Below, in pieces: positions 33,647 through 42,999 of a stretch of 64,000 nucleotides of DNA. The notes under the pieces were generated by a model. That model did not search any database, was not told the origin of the DNA, and was given only the letters and a program-made list of their open reading frames with translations. The stretch spans positions 1 to 64,000 of the forward strand of contig JBGAPT010000004.1 in NCBI GenBank assembly GCA_044221135.1, written 5' to 3'. A program made the position numbers and the translations under genes. Numbering within the stretch: the stretch's first letter is position 1; each line of letters opens with the position of its first letter. This DNA comes from UBA4722 sp044221135 (GTDB taxonomy: Bacteria > Pseudomonadota > Gammaproteobacteria > DSM-16500).

Positions 33647-33811
33647 ATGTTATATTGGGCTATTGTATTTTTTATCATATCAATGATTGCAGGTGTGTTT
33701 GGATTTACTGGGATCGCTGCTGCGAGTGCAGCTGTTTCACAGATATTTTTTGTTTTATTTTTATTTATATTTCTTTTGTTGGCGCTGGCGATTGTGCTTA
33801 TAAAAGAGTAG
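33647..33811 (+). CDS. DUF1328/YtjA-family small membrane protein
   Basis: A 54-aa protein starting at 33647, where GGAGG lies 8 nt upstream; the longer frame has no ribosome site. It matches the DUF1328 pattern: MLYWAIVFFIISMIAGVFGF, then GIAAASAAVSQIFF and a second hydrophobic helix. Members are two-helix inner-membrane proteins, often stress-induced and of unknown role. It is divergent from the 27-aa peptide gene, with a 117-bp shared control region. Confidence 0.85.
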   Translation: MLYWAIVFFIISMIAGVFGFTGIAAASAAVSQIFFVLFLFIFLLLALAIVLIKE

Positions 33812-33857
33812 TCGATGTAAGCAGCAACAACAATTGTAATAAACGCTCTTAATAAAA

Positions 33858-36002
33858 TTACAATCCTCTGCGCTTTAACAACGGGCCTATATCAGGATCT
33901 GAGCCCGTGAAATTGCGAAATAATAGTAATGGATCTTCGCTGGCACCACGTGAAAGCAATTGTGCGCGGAAATAATCGCCGTTTTTACGCTTTAAACCAC
34001 CGTGAACTTTGAACCATTCAACACTATCAGCATCCAGCACTTCACTCCAGAAATAAGAGTAATATCCAGCTGCATAATTTCCATCAAAATCGCCGCCAAA
34101 AATATGTGAAAAATAAGTGCTTCGATAACGTGGCGGCACGGGTGCAAAATCTACGCCCGCTTTTTGTAACGCAGCGGATTCAAATGCTAATACACCCTCT
34201 ATATCAGGCACTTCTTCTACCGTTATTTGGTGCCATGCCTGATCAATTACATTTGCACTCACTAACTCAGTGGTTGCATGACCTTGATTGAATTTATCCG
34301 CCGCTTGAATCTTTTTCAGCAAGTCTTTTGGAATCAATGCACCCGTTTGATAATGACGTGCATAATTGCGCAACACTTCAGGCCATGTAGCCCACATCTC
34401 ATTGACTTGTGAAGGATACTCAACAAAGTCACGCGGCACATTCGTACCCGCAATCAATGGATATTTAACATCAGAAAATAAGCTATGCAGCGCATGTCCG
34501 AATTCATGAAATGCGGTTCGTACTTCATCATGAGTTAATAAAGTAGGTTGCCCTGCAGCAGGTCTGGCAATATTCAAATGCATGCCAACTACCGGCTTTG
34601 TTCCGCGCAAACCGTCTTGAGAATTGTATTCTGTTTCCCAAGCACCGCCGTTTTTATTGGTACGTGCATACATATCAACAATGAGAATACCAAGACGCGA
34701 ACCATCCTGATCAAATACATCAAATACACGCACTGTGAGTTCGTATACTGGCAAGTCATGACGTTCTTTCAACGTGATACCATAGAGTTTATGTGCTGCA
34801 AAAAATACTCCATCTAGCAACACATGATTCAATTCAAAGTATGGCTTTAGCAAGGATTCATCAAAGTCATAACGCTTTTTCCGTACTTTTTCTGCATAAA
34901 ATGCCCAGTCCGCTGCAGACAATTGAAAGCCGCCTTTTTCTTCATCGATAATGGCCTGCATTTCTGCAGCTTCATTACGCGCCTTAGCGATAGCGAGCGG
35001 TGCAATTTGCCCTAGCATTTTATTGACGACATCCACAGAGCCCGCTGTTTGGTCAGCCAGTGCATACGCAGCAAAAGAAGGATATCCCAATAATGTCGCA
35101 CGTTCCGCACGTTTTTTAGCAAGTGTCACTACATTGACACGTGTGTCATTATCACCGCCGTGATTACCGCGCTGCAATGAAGCATCCATGACTTTTTGAC
35201 GAGTGTCGCGATGCGTGAGTTTAGCCAGAACTGCCTGGTCAGTGGTATTTTGTAAAGAAATTTTAAATTTGCTTGGATGACCGTCTATTTTCGCTTGCGC
35301 GGCGGCTGCATCTATTTCAGCGTCAGATAAACCAGCAAGGTCTTCACGCTTATCAACATACACGGATGATGCAGCGACTTCGCTCAGCGTCTTTTGCACG
35401 AAATCCGTTTGCAGTGAGGCAATTTCTTCATTTAACGCTTTCAATTTTGCTTGATCAGCCATTGATAACTGAGCACCCGCACGCACAAAATCTTGATAAT
35501 AGCGCCACAACACACGTTTTTCCTGTGGTCCAAGATCCAGTGTATTACGTGCATTGTAAAGTGTTTCAATCCGTGCAAATAATTTGGCGTTCAAAAAAAT
35601 TGCATCTTGCTGAGCAGCGAGTTTAGGCGCGAGCTCACGCTGCAATTTTTGCATGGCTGGATTTGTATTAGCACTGCATAAATTGACAAATATCGCCTTA
35701 ACACGGTCAAATAGCACGCTACTTCTTTCTAATGCAATAATTGTATTTTCAAACGTTGCTTTCTCTGGATTATTTGCAATCACATCGATTTCTTGCAATT
35801 GTTCTGTCATGCCTTTTGCAAAAGCAGGCGCAAAATCTGAATCTTTGATTAAATCAAATCGCGGATAATGCAGTGGTAATGTACTTTCAGTGAATAATGG
35901 ATTTTCATTTACAACAGTTTGTTGTGAATGAGAGGATGTTGCATCCGCTTGACAGCTTGTTGATATCGCTAAAATAGTCACTAATAGATACTCTCTGAAC
36001 AT
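33858..36002 (-). CDS. dcp: Peptidyl-dipeptidase Dcp, M3 family
   Basis: A 714-aa zinc metallopeptidase that removes C-terminal dipeptides. The HEFGHALH zinc motif is near residues 496-503, with the third ligand Glu expected about 25 residues later in EYPSQVNEMW. The substrate-binding GGDFDGNYAAGYYSYFWSEVLD pattern (about 635-656) is typical of Dcp. An N-terminal signal with a possible lipobox (STSC, Cys17) implies export, whereas E. coli Dcp lacks a cleaved signal. Length is slightly above E. coli Dcp (681 aa) because of this leader. It is monocistronic. Confidence 0.92.
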   Translation of the reverse strand: MFREYLLVTILAISTSCQADATSSHSQQTVVNENPLFTESTLPLHYPRFDLIKDSDFAPAFAKGMTEQLQEIDVIANNPEKATFENTIIALERSSVLFDRVKAIFVNLCSANTNPAMQKLQRELAPKLAAQQDAIFLNAKLFARIETLYNARNTLDLGPQEKRVLWRYYQDFVRAGAQLSMADQAKLKALNEEIASLQTDFVQKTLSEVAASSVYVDKREDLAGLSDAEIDAAAAQAKIDGHPSKFKISLQNTTDQAVLAKLTHRDTRQKVMDASLQRGNHGGDNDTRVNVVTLAKKRAERATLLGYPSFAAYALADQTAGSVDVVNKMLGQIAPLAIAKARNEAAEMQAIIDEEKGGFQLSAADWAFYAEKVRKKRYDFDESLLKPYFELNHVLLDGVFFAAHKLYGITLKERHDLPVYELTVRVFDVFDQDGSRLGILIVDMYARTNKNGGAWETEYNSQDGLRGTKPVVGMHLNIARPAAGQPTLLTHDEVRTAFHEFGHALHSLFSDVKYPLIAGTNVPRDFVEYPSQVNEMWATWPEVLRNYARHYQTGALIPKDLLKKIQAADKFNQGHATTELVSANVIDQAWHQITVEEVPDIEGVLAFESAALQKAGVDFAPVPPRYRSTYFSHIFGGDFDGNYAAGYYSYFWSEVLDADSVEWFKVHGGLKRKNGDYFRAQLLSRGASEDPLLLFRNFTGSDPDIGPLLKRRGL

Positions 36003-36299
36003 AATAGTTTTTTCGCCGATATTAAATAAAAGTTACTTATTCTATTACAATGTCCATAGGTAAATCAATGAATTGCTTTGCTTCGCTCGCAATCTAATGT
36101 ATCGCCACGAAATTTGCTTCCTATTCAGCCGTCATTGCGAGCAGGCAGCGTTTATGAAGATAATCCAGTTTGTAATGACAGTTTAGATAAAGCAGAGTAT
36201 TATCTTTGCAAAGCTATAGTAGAAAATAAATTTTTTAGCCGTTATAGTATAAATAAACTTTGCGGTCCTTTTTAATAAATTAATTTTTGGAATTAAATC
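36003..36299. other. Intergenic region between dcp and the M15 peptidase gene
   Basis: It holds the divergent promoters and a fragment of the CGTCATTGCGAGC repeat family (36130-36185), as GTCATTGCGAGCAGGC and TTTGTAATGACAG. I see no gene, hairpin with T-run, or operator pattern in the rest. Confidence 0.5.
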
Positions 36300-36980
36300 A
36301 TGAAAATATATTTTTATTTTCTATTATTGCTCTTACTATTTTCTTCTGCCGCATTTTCAGAAACATCAGAATATAACATGCCTAAATTTGAAAATAACAT
36401 TCATCCTATCCCCGCCGCTACACAAGAAATCATGAAAAAATACACATGGAGACCCGGTTGCCCTGTCGCGTTAGATGATTTAGTAGAAGTAAAATTATCT
36501 TATTTTGGCTTTGATCACAGAACTCATCAAGGGATTTTAATTGTGAATAAAGCAAGGGCAGATGAAGTGGTCAGTATTTTCGAAGCCCTTTATTATTATC
36601 AATTCCCAATTGAACGAATGGAACCGATGGATATATTTCAAGGTGATGATAATGCAGCAATGGAAGCAAATAACACATCTGCATTCAATTGCAGAGCTGT
36701 AACAGGCCAGCCAGGTGTCTTTTCTCAACATAGTTATGGTTACGCAATTGATATTAACACGTTAATCAATCCTTATGTGAAAGGCGATAAAATATTACCT
36801 CCCTCTGGAAAACAATATGTTGATAGAACTCAACCTTATCCAGGAAAAATTACAAAAGATAGTTTTATATATAATGAATTTAAAAAACGTGGTTGGGATT
36901 GGGGTGGAGACTGGTCTAACTTACAAGACTATCAACACTTTGAGAAAAGAGCGAACGGTGATTTGCGGTTGCCTATGTAA
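36300..36980 (+). CDS. Secreted M15-family D,D-/L,D-carboxypeptidase
   Basis: A 226-aa periplasmic zinc peptidase with signal peptide residues 1-20 (cut at AFS-E). Zinc ligands of the M15 (VanY/DacB-like) fold are visible: His144 and Asp151 in SQHSYGYAIDIN, and His213 in DYQHFE. GWDWGGDW precedes the last ligand, as in M15 subfamily C/D members. It should trim peptidoglycan stem peptides. With the L,D-transpeptidase at 21871 it is one of two wall-remodelling genes in the window. No neighbour suggests a phage lysis cassette. Confidence 0.85.
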   Translation: MKIYFYFLLLLLLFSSAAFSETSEYNMPKFENNIHPIPAATQEIMKKYTWRPGCPVALDDLVEVKLSYFGFDHRTHQGILIVNKARADEVVSIFEALYYYQFPIERMEPMDIFQGDDNAAMEANNTSAFNCRAVTGQPGVFSQHSYGYAIDINTLINPYVKGDKILPPSGKQYVDRTQPYPGKITKDSFIYNEFKKRGWDWGGDWSNLQDYQHFEKRANGDLRLPM

Positions 36981-37044
36981 AACACCCACTGTTACAATGA
37001 TATTGAGCCGATTATCTTATTTAATTGGCTCATGATGACAGAGT

Positions 37045-38607
37045 TTACTTTTGCTGTTTTTTACTCGGATTAGGAACTAGATTTGCTTTTTTCAATACCT
37101 GCTCTCCCTTTTTCACAGCATCCTGTAATGGATTGGAATGAAGAAACATGTAAGAATTTGTGTTTAACTTATTTGATACAGAATCCATTGCCATAATAGA
37201 TACCCCCATGGCCAACAAGGGCAAAGTGGATAGTTTACCCACTTCTAAAACTACCCCTGCGGCTGATAATCCTAAGTAATTAATACCTTTTACTATTAAT
37301 GCAAGATAATAATTAAATTTGCTTGACTGCTTCATTATATTCTCTATTTGAGTCGTATCTTGTGTTGTAATGGCTTCTTGCATTGCATCGATCATTTTGC
37401 AATACTCCCTGACTTTATCATCTCTGACTCGACCATGAGTACCAAGAGCAGAAGAAAAATCAGACTGGATTTCACCGATGATAGCTTGACTATATTGCAC
37501 GATAGGTTGTAATGCAGCAAGATCAGCAGGCTCCAGGTTATTGATTGGATTGCTTGTAAAAATTCTAGTATGAAGAGCAGAATCCGGTGGTATCTTCTGC
37601 ACGACTTTTTTCATAAGAGAATCTTCTGGCAAATCTTGGATTTGCTTTGTCGTCATTAAGTGCATTAAAGTGACGCAGAGACGCGTGAGCTTTGTATTTA
37701 AATCATCTATTGTAGGATGTTCATCTTCATTTATCAAATGCTTATACTGTTTGTTTATCTTTATTTTCCCTAAAATTTCTTGAAAAGAATTTTTTCCTTT
37801 TTTTACTTCTTCGTTTAATGAATGTGAACGCAGTATAAGCGAACTTTTTTTATCTAACTGAGGTATCTCATTCATCAACAGATAAGAAGCCGTTAATGCA
37901 ATAATATAGGGTGCGGTCATTGGAACAAAATTCAGCGCCAGGATAAGAGAGAATTTCCCTAATTTTTTAATATTTTTAGCTATTAAGTTAAGATAATAAT
38001 CAAATTTGCTTGAGCTCTCCCGGATATTATCTATGCTTGTCGTATCTCCTGTGGTGACAGTCTTTTGTATTGCAGCAACAGTATCAATGTATTCATCGAT
38101 TTTATCTTCTTCTAGTTGTCTATGAGTACTCACTTCCGACATGATCTCTCCAAGGATTTTTTCGCTATAATTGACAATAGCAAATAACCTGTCTTTCTCT
38201 TTTTTATTTAATCCATTGATCGGATTATTGTTGAAAAGCCTGGCATACAACGCAGAATCAACAGGTATCTTATCAATCATCATTTTAATAACAGCGTGTT
38301 GGGGTAGCTTCTTTATTTGCTGTGTCGTCATGAGTTGCATTAATATAATTCGTAATCCTACAACATCTTCTTTTAATTTATTTATTTTTCTATTTCTTCC
38401 AGCTTGAATAACGATATCGTATTGACTTCTGTCCGTTTGATTAGACAATGTTGTATACGCTAACTGGATAAATGCCAATCTTCCTGGATTGCCTTCATTT
38501 TTTTTTAATGCACGATGATAAGCCAGCTCAATTTCTTCTTGAGTTGCTGTTTCTTTGATACCTAAAAGGAAATAATAATTTCCGGAGGATACTTTGTGAG
38601 CTTTCAT
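37045..38607 (-). CDS. J-domain-like protein with degenerate HPD and duplicated membrane module
   Basis: A 520-aa protein. The ATG at 38607 follows AGAGG at good distance, nine codons inside the longer frame. Residues 9-66 follow the J-domain pattern (NYYFLLGIKETATQEEIELAY, then AFIQLAYTTLSNQTDRSQYD), but the HPD loop is replaced by KKNEGNPG, so Hsp70 stimulation is unlikely. The rest is an internal duplication: repeats at about 82-275 and 306-510. Each has a helical LMTTxQIxxLP start, an IPxDSAL motif, an SSKFxYYLxLIxK segment and a hydrophobic hairpin, ending in HSxxLxxxVKKG. The protein at 40249 shares the plan. Probably membrane-associated; effector role inferred. Confidence 0.65.
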   Translation of the reverse strand: MKAHKVSSGNYYFLLGIKETATQEEIELAYHRALKKNEGNPGRLAFIQLAYTTLSNQTDRSQYDIVIQAGRNRKINKLKEDVVGLRIILMQLMTTQQIKKLPQHAVIKMMIDKIPVDSALYARLFNNNPINGLNKKEKDRLFAIVNYSEKILGEIMSEVSTHRQLEEDKIDEYIDTVAAIQKTVTTGDTTSIDNIRESSSKFDYYLNLIAKNIKKLGKFSLILALNFVPMTAPYIIALTASYLLMNEIPQLDKKSSLILRSHSLNEEVKKGKNSFQEILGKIKINKQYKHLINEDEHPTIDDLNTKLTRLCVTLMHLMTTKQIQDLPEDSLMKKVVQKIPPDSALHTRIFTSNPINNLEPADLAALQPIVQYSQAIIGEIQSDFSSALGTHGRVRDDKVREYCKMIDAMQEAITTQDTTQIENIMKQSSKFNYYLALIVKGINYLGLSAAGVVLEVGKLSTLPLLAMGVSIMAMDSVSNKLNTNSYMFLHSNPLQDAVKKGEQVLKKANLVPNPSKKQQK

Positions 38608-38855
38608 GATCATGCCTCTTTTATTAAGTAACATTCAGTGAGACCATTTTAAGTATAGTTTGTTATACAATTTTTTCTTTGGCTGGTAAAAGACATGTAT
38701 TTTCATAGAGTTAATGCGATATTGGAGGAATATATAAAACAGCAGCGTGCACTAAGTAGCTAGAAATCTCACATTTTGAAGTATATAATCTTAAGTTCGG
38801 TAGTGAGAACTAACTCCCGAATGAATGAACGTAATGACTCAGATAAGGAAATCTG

Positions 38856-40256
38856 ATGAGCCTCTTCCGCACTAAGCCTCTCAATCATAATGTACATGAC
38901 CATACTACACTGCATCGCTGCTTAACCGCCTTCGACCTGACTCTTCTCGGCATCGGTGCGATTATTGGTGCAGGCATATTTGTTTTAACAGGTATTGCTG
39001 CGGCTTTGAAAGCGGGCCCTGCAATTAGTGTATCTTATGTCGTGGCGGGCCTAGCCGCGATGTTTGCTGCTTTGTCTTATGCTGAGCTCAGTGCGAGCAT
39101 AGGAGGAAGTGGCAGTGCTTATAATTATGCGTATACCAGTTTTGGCGAACTGATAGCATGGATCATAGGTTGGGCACTGATCTTAGAATATGCGATGGGT
39201 GTTGCAACAGTTGCTGTAGGCTGGGCAGCGTATGTGAATAATTTACTTCAGGCTTTACACATTCCTTTTTCACATTATTTAACTCAAGATCCATTCTCAG
39301 GCGGCGTTATTAATTTTCCTGCAGCCGCTATCATTATTCTACTTGCTGCAATATTATGTATAGGCACCAAACAAAGTGCGATTTTTAATGCCATCATCGT
39401 CGTGATTAAATTAGTAACCATTGGTATTTTTATTGCAATTGCTGCCAATCATGTAGATATACATAACTGGGCCAACTTTAATCCTTTCGGTATAAACGGG
39501 ATAGCACAAGGTGCTGCATTTATTTTCTTTGCTTACATAGGATTTGATGCGTTATCGACTGCAGCAGAAGAAAGTATTAATCCACAACGCAATTTACCCA
39601 TTGGAATTATTCTTTCTCTCAGTATTTGTACCCTCATTTATATTATCGTTTCACTCTTACTCACTGGGATCGTACCTTACACTACATTAAATGTTGCATC
39701 ACCCGTAGCCGATGCCATGCTACGTATTGGTTATCCTGCTATTGCCGGTATTATTTCTGTTGGTGCGATCGCAGGGCTCACCACCGTCATACTGGTACTC
39801 TATTATGGTTTAACTAGAATACTATTTGCTATTTCACGCGATGGTTTATTGCCGCGTTATTTTTCTCAGTTAAATCTAAAAACAAAAACACCTATTAAGA
39901 TTATCTGGATAACAGGTATTATTATGACAAGTATTGCAGGATTAGTTCCCATAGAAGATTTAGCAGAGTTAGTGAATATTGGTACGTTGACTGCATTTAC
40001 TTTTGTTTGTGGTGGATTGATCGTATTGCGCTGGAAACATCCGGAATTACCGCGTCCTTTTAAATTACCTTGGAATCCATTGATCCCATTATTAGGCATG
40101 ATTTTTTGTATTTATTTAATGGTTAATTTGTCATTAGCAACGTGGCAGCGATTTATTATTTGGATGGTGATTGGGATAGTGGTTTATTTTGCATATAGCA
40201 GAAGAAAAAGTGCATTGGCGGTTGCTGAAAAAAATAAGGGAGATACTGATGGCTAA
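38856..40256 (+). CDS. APC-family amino acid permease
   Basis: A 466-aa inner-membrane transporter with about 12 helices. The APC hallmark GIGAIIGAGIFVLTG is at about residues 32-46. The helix-6 block AAFIFFAYIGFDALSTAAEE (about 221-240) and the following NPQRNLPIGI are typical of the cationic amino acid transporter (YfnA/CAT) group. A run of small residues (GPAISVSYVVAGLAA) follows. It likely imports amino acids, which intracellular bacteria commonly use. The last 8 bp overlap the start of the J-domain gene, so the two are probably co-transcribed. AAGGAA serves as ribosome site. Confidence 0.88.
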   Translation: MSLFRTKPLNHNVHDHTTLHRCLTAFDLTLLGIGAIIGAGIFVLTGIAAALKAGPAISVSYVVAGLAAMFAALSYAELSASIGGSGSAYNYAYTSFGELIAWIIGWALILEYAMGVATVAVGWAAYVNNLLQALHIPFSHYLTQDPFSGGVINFPAAAIIILLAAILCIGTKQSAIFNAIIVVIKLVTIGIFIAIAANHVDIHNWANFNPFGINGIAQGAAFIFFAYIGFDALSTAAEESINPQRNLPIGIILSLSICTLIYIIVSLLLTGIVPYTTLNVASPVADAMLRIGYPAIAGIISVGAIAGLTTVILVLYYGLTRILFAISRDGLLPRYFSQLNLKTKTPIKIIWITGIIMTSIAGLVPIEDLAELVNIGTLTAFTFVCGGLIVLRWKHPELPRPFKLPWNPLIPLLGMIFCIYLMVNLSLATWQRFIIWMVIGIVVYFAYSRRKSALAVAEKNKGDTDG

Positions 40257-41139
40257 TAGTCGCGAGTCTTACTATAATATTCTAGGGATAGAAAAAAATG
40301 CGAACGTGGAGGAGATCAAAAAAGCTTATTATACTTTAGCCTTATCATACCATCCAGATAAAACTAATAATGACCCAAAAAAAACAGCACGCTTTAAAAA
40401 AATTCAAGAAGCTTATGAGTGTTTATCGGATCCCTTAAAAAGACAGGACTATGATCGCACGGCCTTAGAAGAACTAGTAAACAAATTTGCAGAACACATG
40501 TTTGACGAAACATTCGTTGACTCTACTGCTTTACTTGGAACTAGCATTGAGGTTTTAAGCATTACAGACCCTACTATTTTAACTCGATTACATTTATTAA
40601 TCACAGCCATCAATAACGACAAAGCGGTGTGGAACAAATCAACCAGCTTACTAGAGGGTAATACACTTCAAAAGCAGCAATATATTAATGCTGTTGCATC
40701 CAGTGTTCAGCTTGCAACAAAGGGGGAATTTAATGATGCTGAGAAAACAATCTTCATTGATGTATTGAAAAGCGCAACAGAGAGCATCACTAAACCAACT
40801 CCTGAGAACCTGAAAAAATTCGAAGAAGATCAAGCTAAGCTAGACGAAATGCTTGATAAAAACACGGATACTTATTTTTTAGTTAGAGTATTTTGTAAAG
40901 CAGTTGCTTTTACAGCAGTGCTTTATTTCACTGCGGGCGTAATACCACCAAGCCTATTTGCACTTTGGGTTGTTCCAACCGCTTTTGAAAAAAATACTTC
41001 AAACAAATTAAAAGAAAATGACAAGGCGATAATGAAAACAAGTTACAAAGGAATTTTTGAAGCGCAGAAAAAAAAGGGAGGGCACGGTACTGGGGGCACG
41101 TCTACCTCTACCACGAAAAAACTGCCTCCGTCATCTTAA
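40249..41139 (+). CDS. DnaJ-domain protein with C-terminal membrane hairpin
   Basis: A 296-aa protein. The start at 40249 has GGGAGA upstream and overlaps the permease gene by 8 bp. A canonical J-domain spans residues 6-66, with an intact HPD in LSYHPDKTNN and the QEAYECLSDPLKRQDYD helix-4 pattern. The J-domain should recruit DnaK or a host Hsp70. A helical domain and a hydrophobic hairpin (about 212-240, FCKAVAFTAVLYFTAGVIPPS) follow, then a Gly/Ser/Thr-rich tail. The layout parallels 37045..38607. It lacks the Gly/Phe and Cys-rich parts of DnaJ/CbpA. Confidence 0.75.
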   Translation: MANSRESYYNILGIEKNANVEEIKKAYYTLALSYHPDKTNNDPKKTARFKKIQEAYECLSDPLKRQDYDRTALEELVNKFAEHMFDETFVDSTALLGTSIEVLSITDPTILTRLHLLITAINNDKAVWNKSTSLLEGNTLQKQQYINAVASSVQLATKGEFNDAEKTIFIDVLKSATESITKPTPENLKKFEEDQAKLDEMLDKNTDTYFLVRVFCKAVAFTAVLYFTAGVIPPSLFALWVVPTAFEKNTSNKLKENDKAIMKTSYKGIFEAQKKKGGHGTGGTSTSTTKKLPPSS

Positions 41140-41186
41140 TGACACAACCAAGGCAGATGGGCTATTATTTTTAACTGGATTCTTTT

Positions 41187-41458
41187 TAAACCAACTCAAT
41201 TAATTAGATTTATTAAATTACTAATTAATGTTTACTTTTGATTTCAAAATAACTAATATCGCTAAGGTTGTAAAATAATAGGCTATAATGCTATAGCTTG
41301 ATTTCAACTTTCCTATTTCCCGACGTTCCCCTCTGTTTGAATTGAATTCACTTTAAACTAAATCAACAAATTAGATTCATTAAATTACTAATTAATATTT
41401 ACTTTTGTTTTTAAAATAACTAATATCGCTCTGGTTGTAAAATAATAGGCTATAAAGC
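41187..41458. repeat. Duplicated 105-bp promoter-like segment
   Basis: Positions 41187-41291 recur at 41354-41458 with constant offset 167 and no gaps. The shared landmarks are TTAGATT.ATTAAATTACTA, TAACTAATATCGCT and GGTTGTAAAATAATAGGC. Copy 1 ends in GGCTATAATGC, a -10-like TATAAT; copy 2, nearest the gene, ends in GGCTATAAAGC. The second copy ends 29 bp before the start at 41488, so this looks like a tandem promoter made by duplication. Confidence 0.7.
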
Positions 41459-41487
41459 CATCACAAAAACGAGAGAGGATAATAACA

Positions 41488-42633
41488 ATGGGTACAAACA
41501 CGTCCCGAAGATATAAAACAAGAAGTTCTGTGCGAAAAAAAAATAGAAAAAGTCGTTTATTTGAGCCATTGAAACTCATTAAAAAATATGGCCCCAACGG
41601 ATTATGGGGAATGCGTACGGATCACGCTAAAACATTTAAAAATGAAAAAGGTGAAACGACGGAACTCAAAACAGCGGCCGTTATCCTTGAGAATGGCATT
41701 ACACTAAAAGACCCTGCAAAATTAGAGCAAGTTAAGGCCCTATATAATGAAAATATAAAAAACATACCCTCTAATAGGCCCATCACAGTGACTAAAGTCT
41801 CTGAAAATGGCATACCGATCGAAGGACACACGCCTAAAAAAACAAAGATGTATTGTGAATCTACCACAGGCGTTATGGCCCATTTTTATAATAGACCGCC
41901 GCGAGAAAAACTGGATCAGTCGCCTAAACTAAAAAAAGATTTCCATAAATCCATTGAGTATCAAACAACCCCGGCGGTGACTGAACCTGTGAAGGAACAG
42001 TGTTTTGCTTTGCATAAACATTCGCATTCTAATCCAAAGAAACGTACAACACACCCCATGAAAATTTCAGCTGATGCTTATTCTAGTGCAGCGGGTTATA
42101 GCTCACCTTCTAAACCGAAAAAAAGAAGAAAAAAAGCACTCACGAAAAGAACCGCATGGGACAATGGTATGGAGTGGGGCCATCTAAAAGACCATGCTTC
42201 TTTTGGTGATAACACATCTAAGAATATGGGTATCATGCGATTTAGTACGAATACGCGTATGATATTAAGCGCTAAAACACATCGAAAACTGGCTTCAAAA
42301 TACGGTAAAGCGCTTGCGAATGTACAGTGTCCTCTGAAAACTGACGGAACACATGCAACACATATTGTGCAACGTGTTAACTATCATATTGCTGTCAAAG
42401 ATGTGTTGCATCTTCGCTATGCATTAAAAAATACTCGAACAAATCCTCATACAACAGAAAAGGCTTATTCAGATGCACTCGACTCTGCGTTGATGAATGC
42501 GATAGAGAAACCTGCTGAACCCATTGCTCCTGTACTGAAAGGGAATACTGCTAAAAAAAGGTCACTGAATCCAAGCCGTGAAGAGTATTTAGAAGCGGTG
42601 GAAAGTACTGTGAGGAGGAGGATAAAATTTTAG
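41488..42633 (+). CDS. Basic nuclease-like protein with nuclear-localisation-like motif
   Basis: A 381-aa, strongly basic, soluble protein with no signal peptide. GAGAGGA precedes the ATG. Basic clusters occur at 7-23 (RRYKTRSSVRKKNRKSR) and at 209-216 (KPKKRRKK), the latter matching a classical nuclear import motif. Just after it, EWGHLKDHASFGD (229-241), SKNM (244-247) and STNTR (253-257) resemble the GH..NM..N arrangement of His-Me finger (DNA/RNA non-specific) nucleases, where the His is the general base and the Asn binds metal. This reading is inference and the domain is unproven. Transcription probably starts at a duplicated promoter segment. A host-nucleus-directed effector is one explanation; a DNA-binding structural protein is another. 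Confidence 0.5.
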   Translation: MGTNTSRRYKTRSSVRKKNRKSRLFEPLKLIKKYGPNGLWGMRTDHAKTFKNEKGETTELKTAAVILENGITLKDPAKLEQVKALYNENIKNIPSNRPITVTKVSENGIPIEGHTPKKTKMYCESTTGVMAHFYNRPPREKLDQSPKLKKDFHKSIEYQTTPAVTEPVKEQCFALHKHSHSNPKKRTTHPMKISADAYSSAAGYSSPSKPKKRRKKALTKRTAWDNGMEWGHLKDHASFGDNTSKNMGIMRFSTNTRMILSAKTHRKLASKYGKALANVQCPLKTDGTHATHIVQRVNYHIAVKDVLHLRYALKNTRTNPHTTEKAYSDALDSALMNAIEKPAEPIAPVLKGNTAKKRSLNPSREEYLEAVESTVRRRIKF

Positions 42634-42639
42634 TGTTTC

Positions 42640-42905
42640 ATTTCTACTGTGTCATCTCCTCTCTCACAGTGCCATCTCTGCTCTCCTTGTGTCATCCCCC
42701 TTTCCGCTTTGTCATTCCCGCTTTCTACTATGTCATCCCCGCGAAGGCGGGGACCCATCATGACTTCTCTCCTTCACTACCTTATTTCTTGATCATTCAA
42801 TTTCAATTGTACTCATTATTGTTTGGTGATATTTGCAGGATGGGTCCCCGCCTTCGCGGGGATGACAGTGGTAGCGGGGATGACATAGTGGAAAGCGGAG
42901 ATGAC
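42640..42905. repeat. GTCATCCCCGCG repeat element, copy B, with degenerate tandem tails
   Basis: The core unit (42732-42866) is bounded by inverted GTCATCCCCGCGAAGGCG ends. On the left (42640-42731) are about four degenerate GTCAT(C)CCCGCTnnCT units of about 20 bp, and on the right three GCGGGGATGACA-type units. No gene is supported; a 102-aa frame here is made of repeat. Confidence 0.8.
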
Positions 42906-42999
42906 ACTGTACTAATTGACATGAGAATGTTGCTTCTGTGAGCTCTAGGGAGAAGAAGCTCAGAGAAGCAACAAAATTTGTGGAGATATCAGTAAGAGG

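Noticed and set aside
42633..42941. 102-aa frame after the nuclease-like gene
   Set aside because: The peptide (VIPAKAGTHHD) is translated repeat DNA, without ribosome site.
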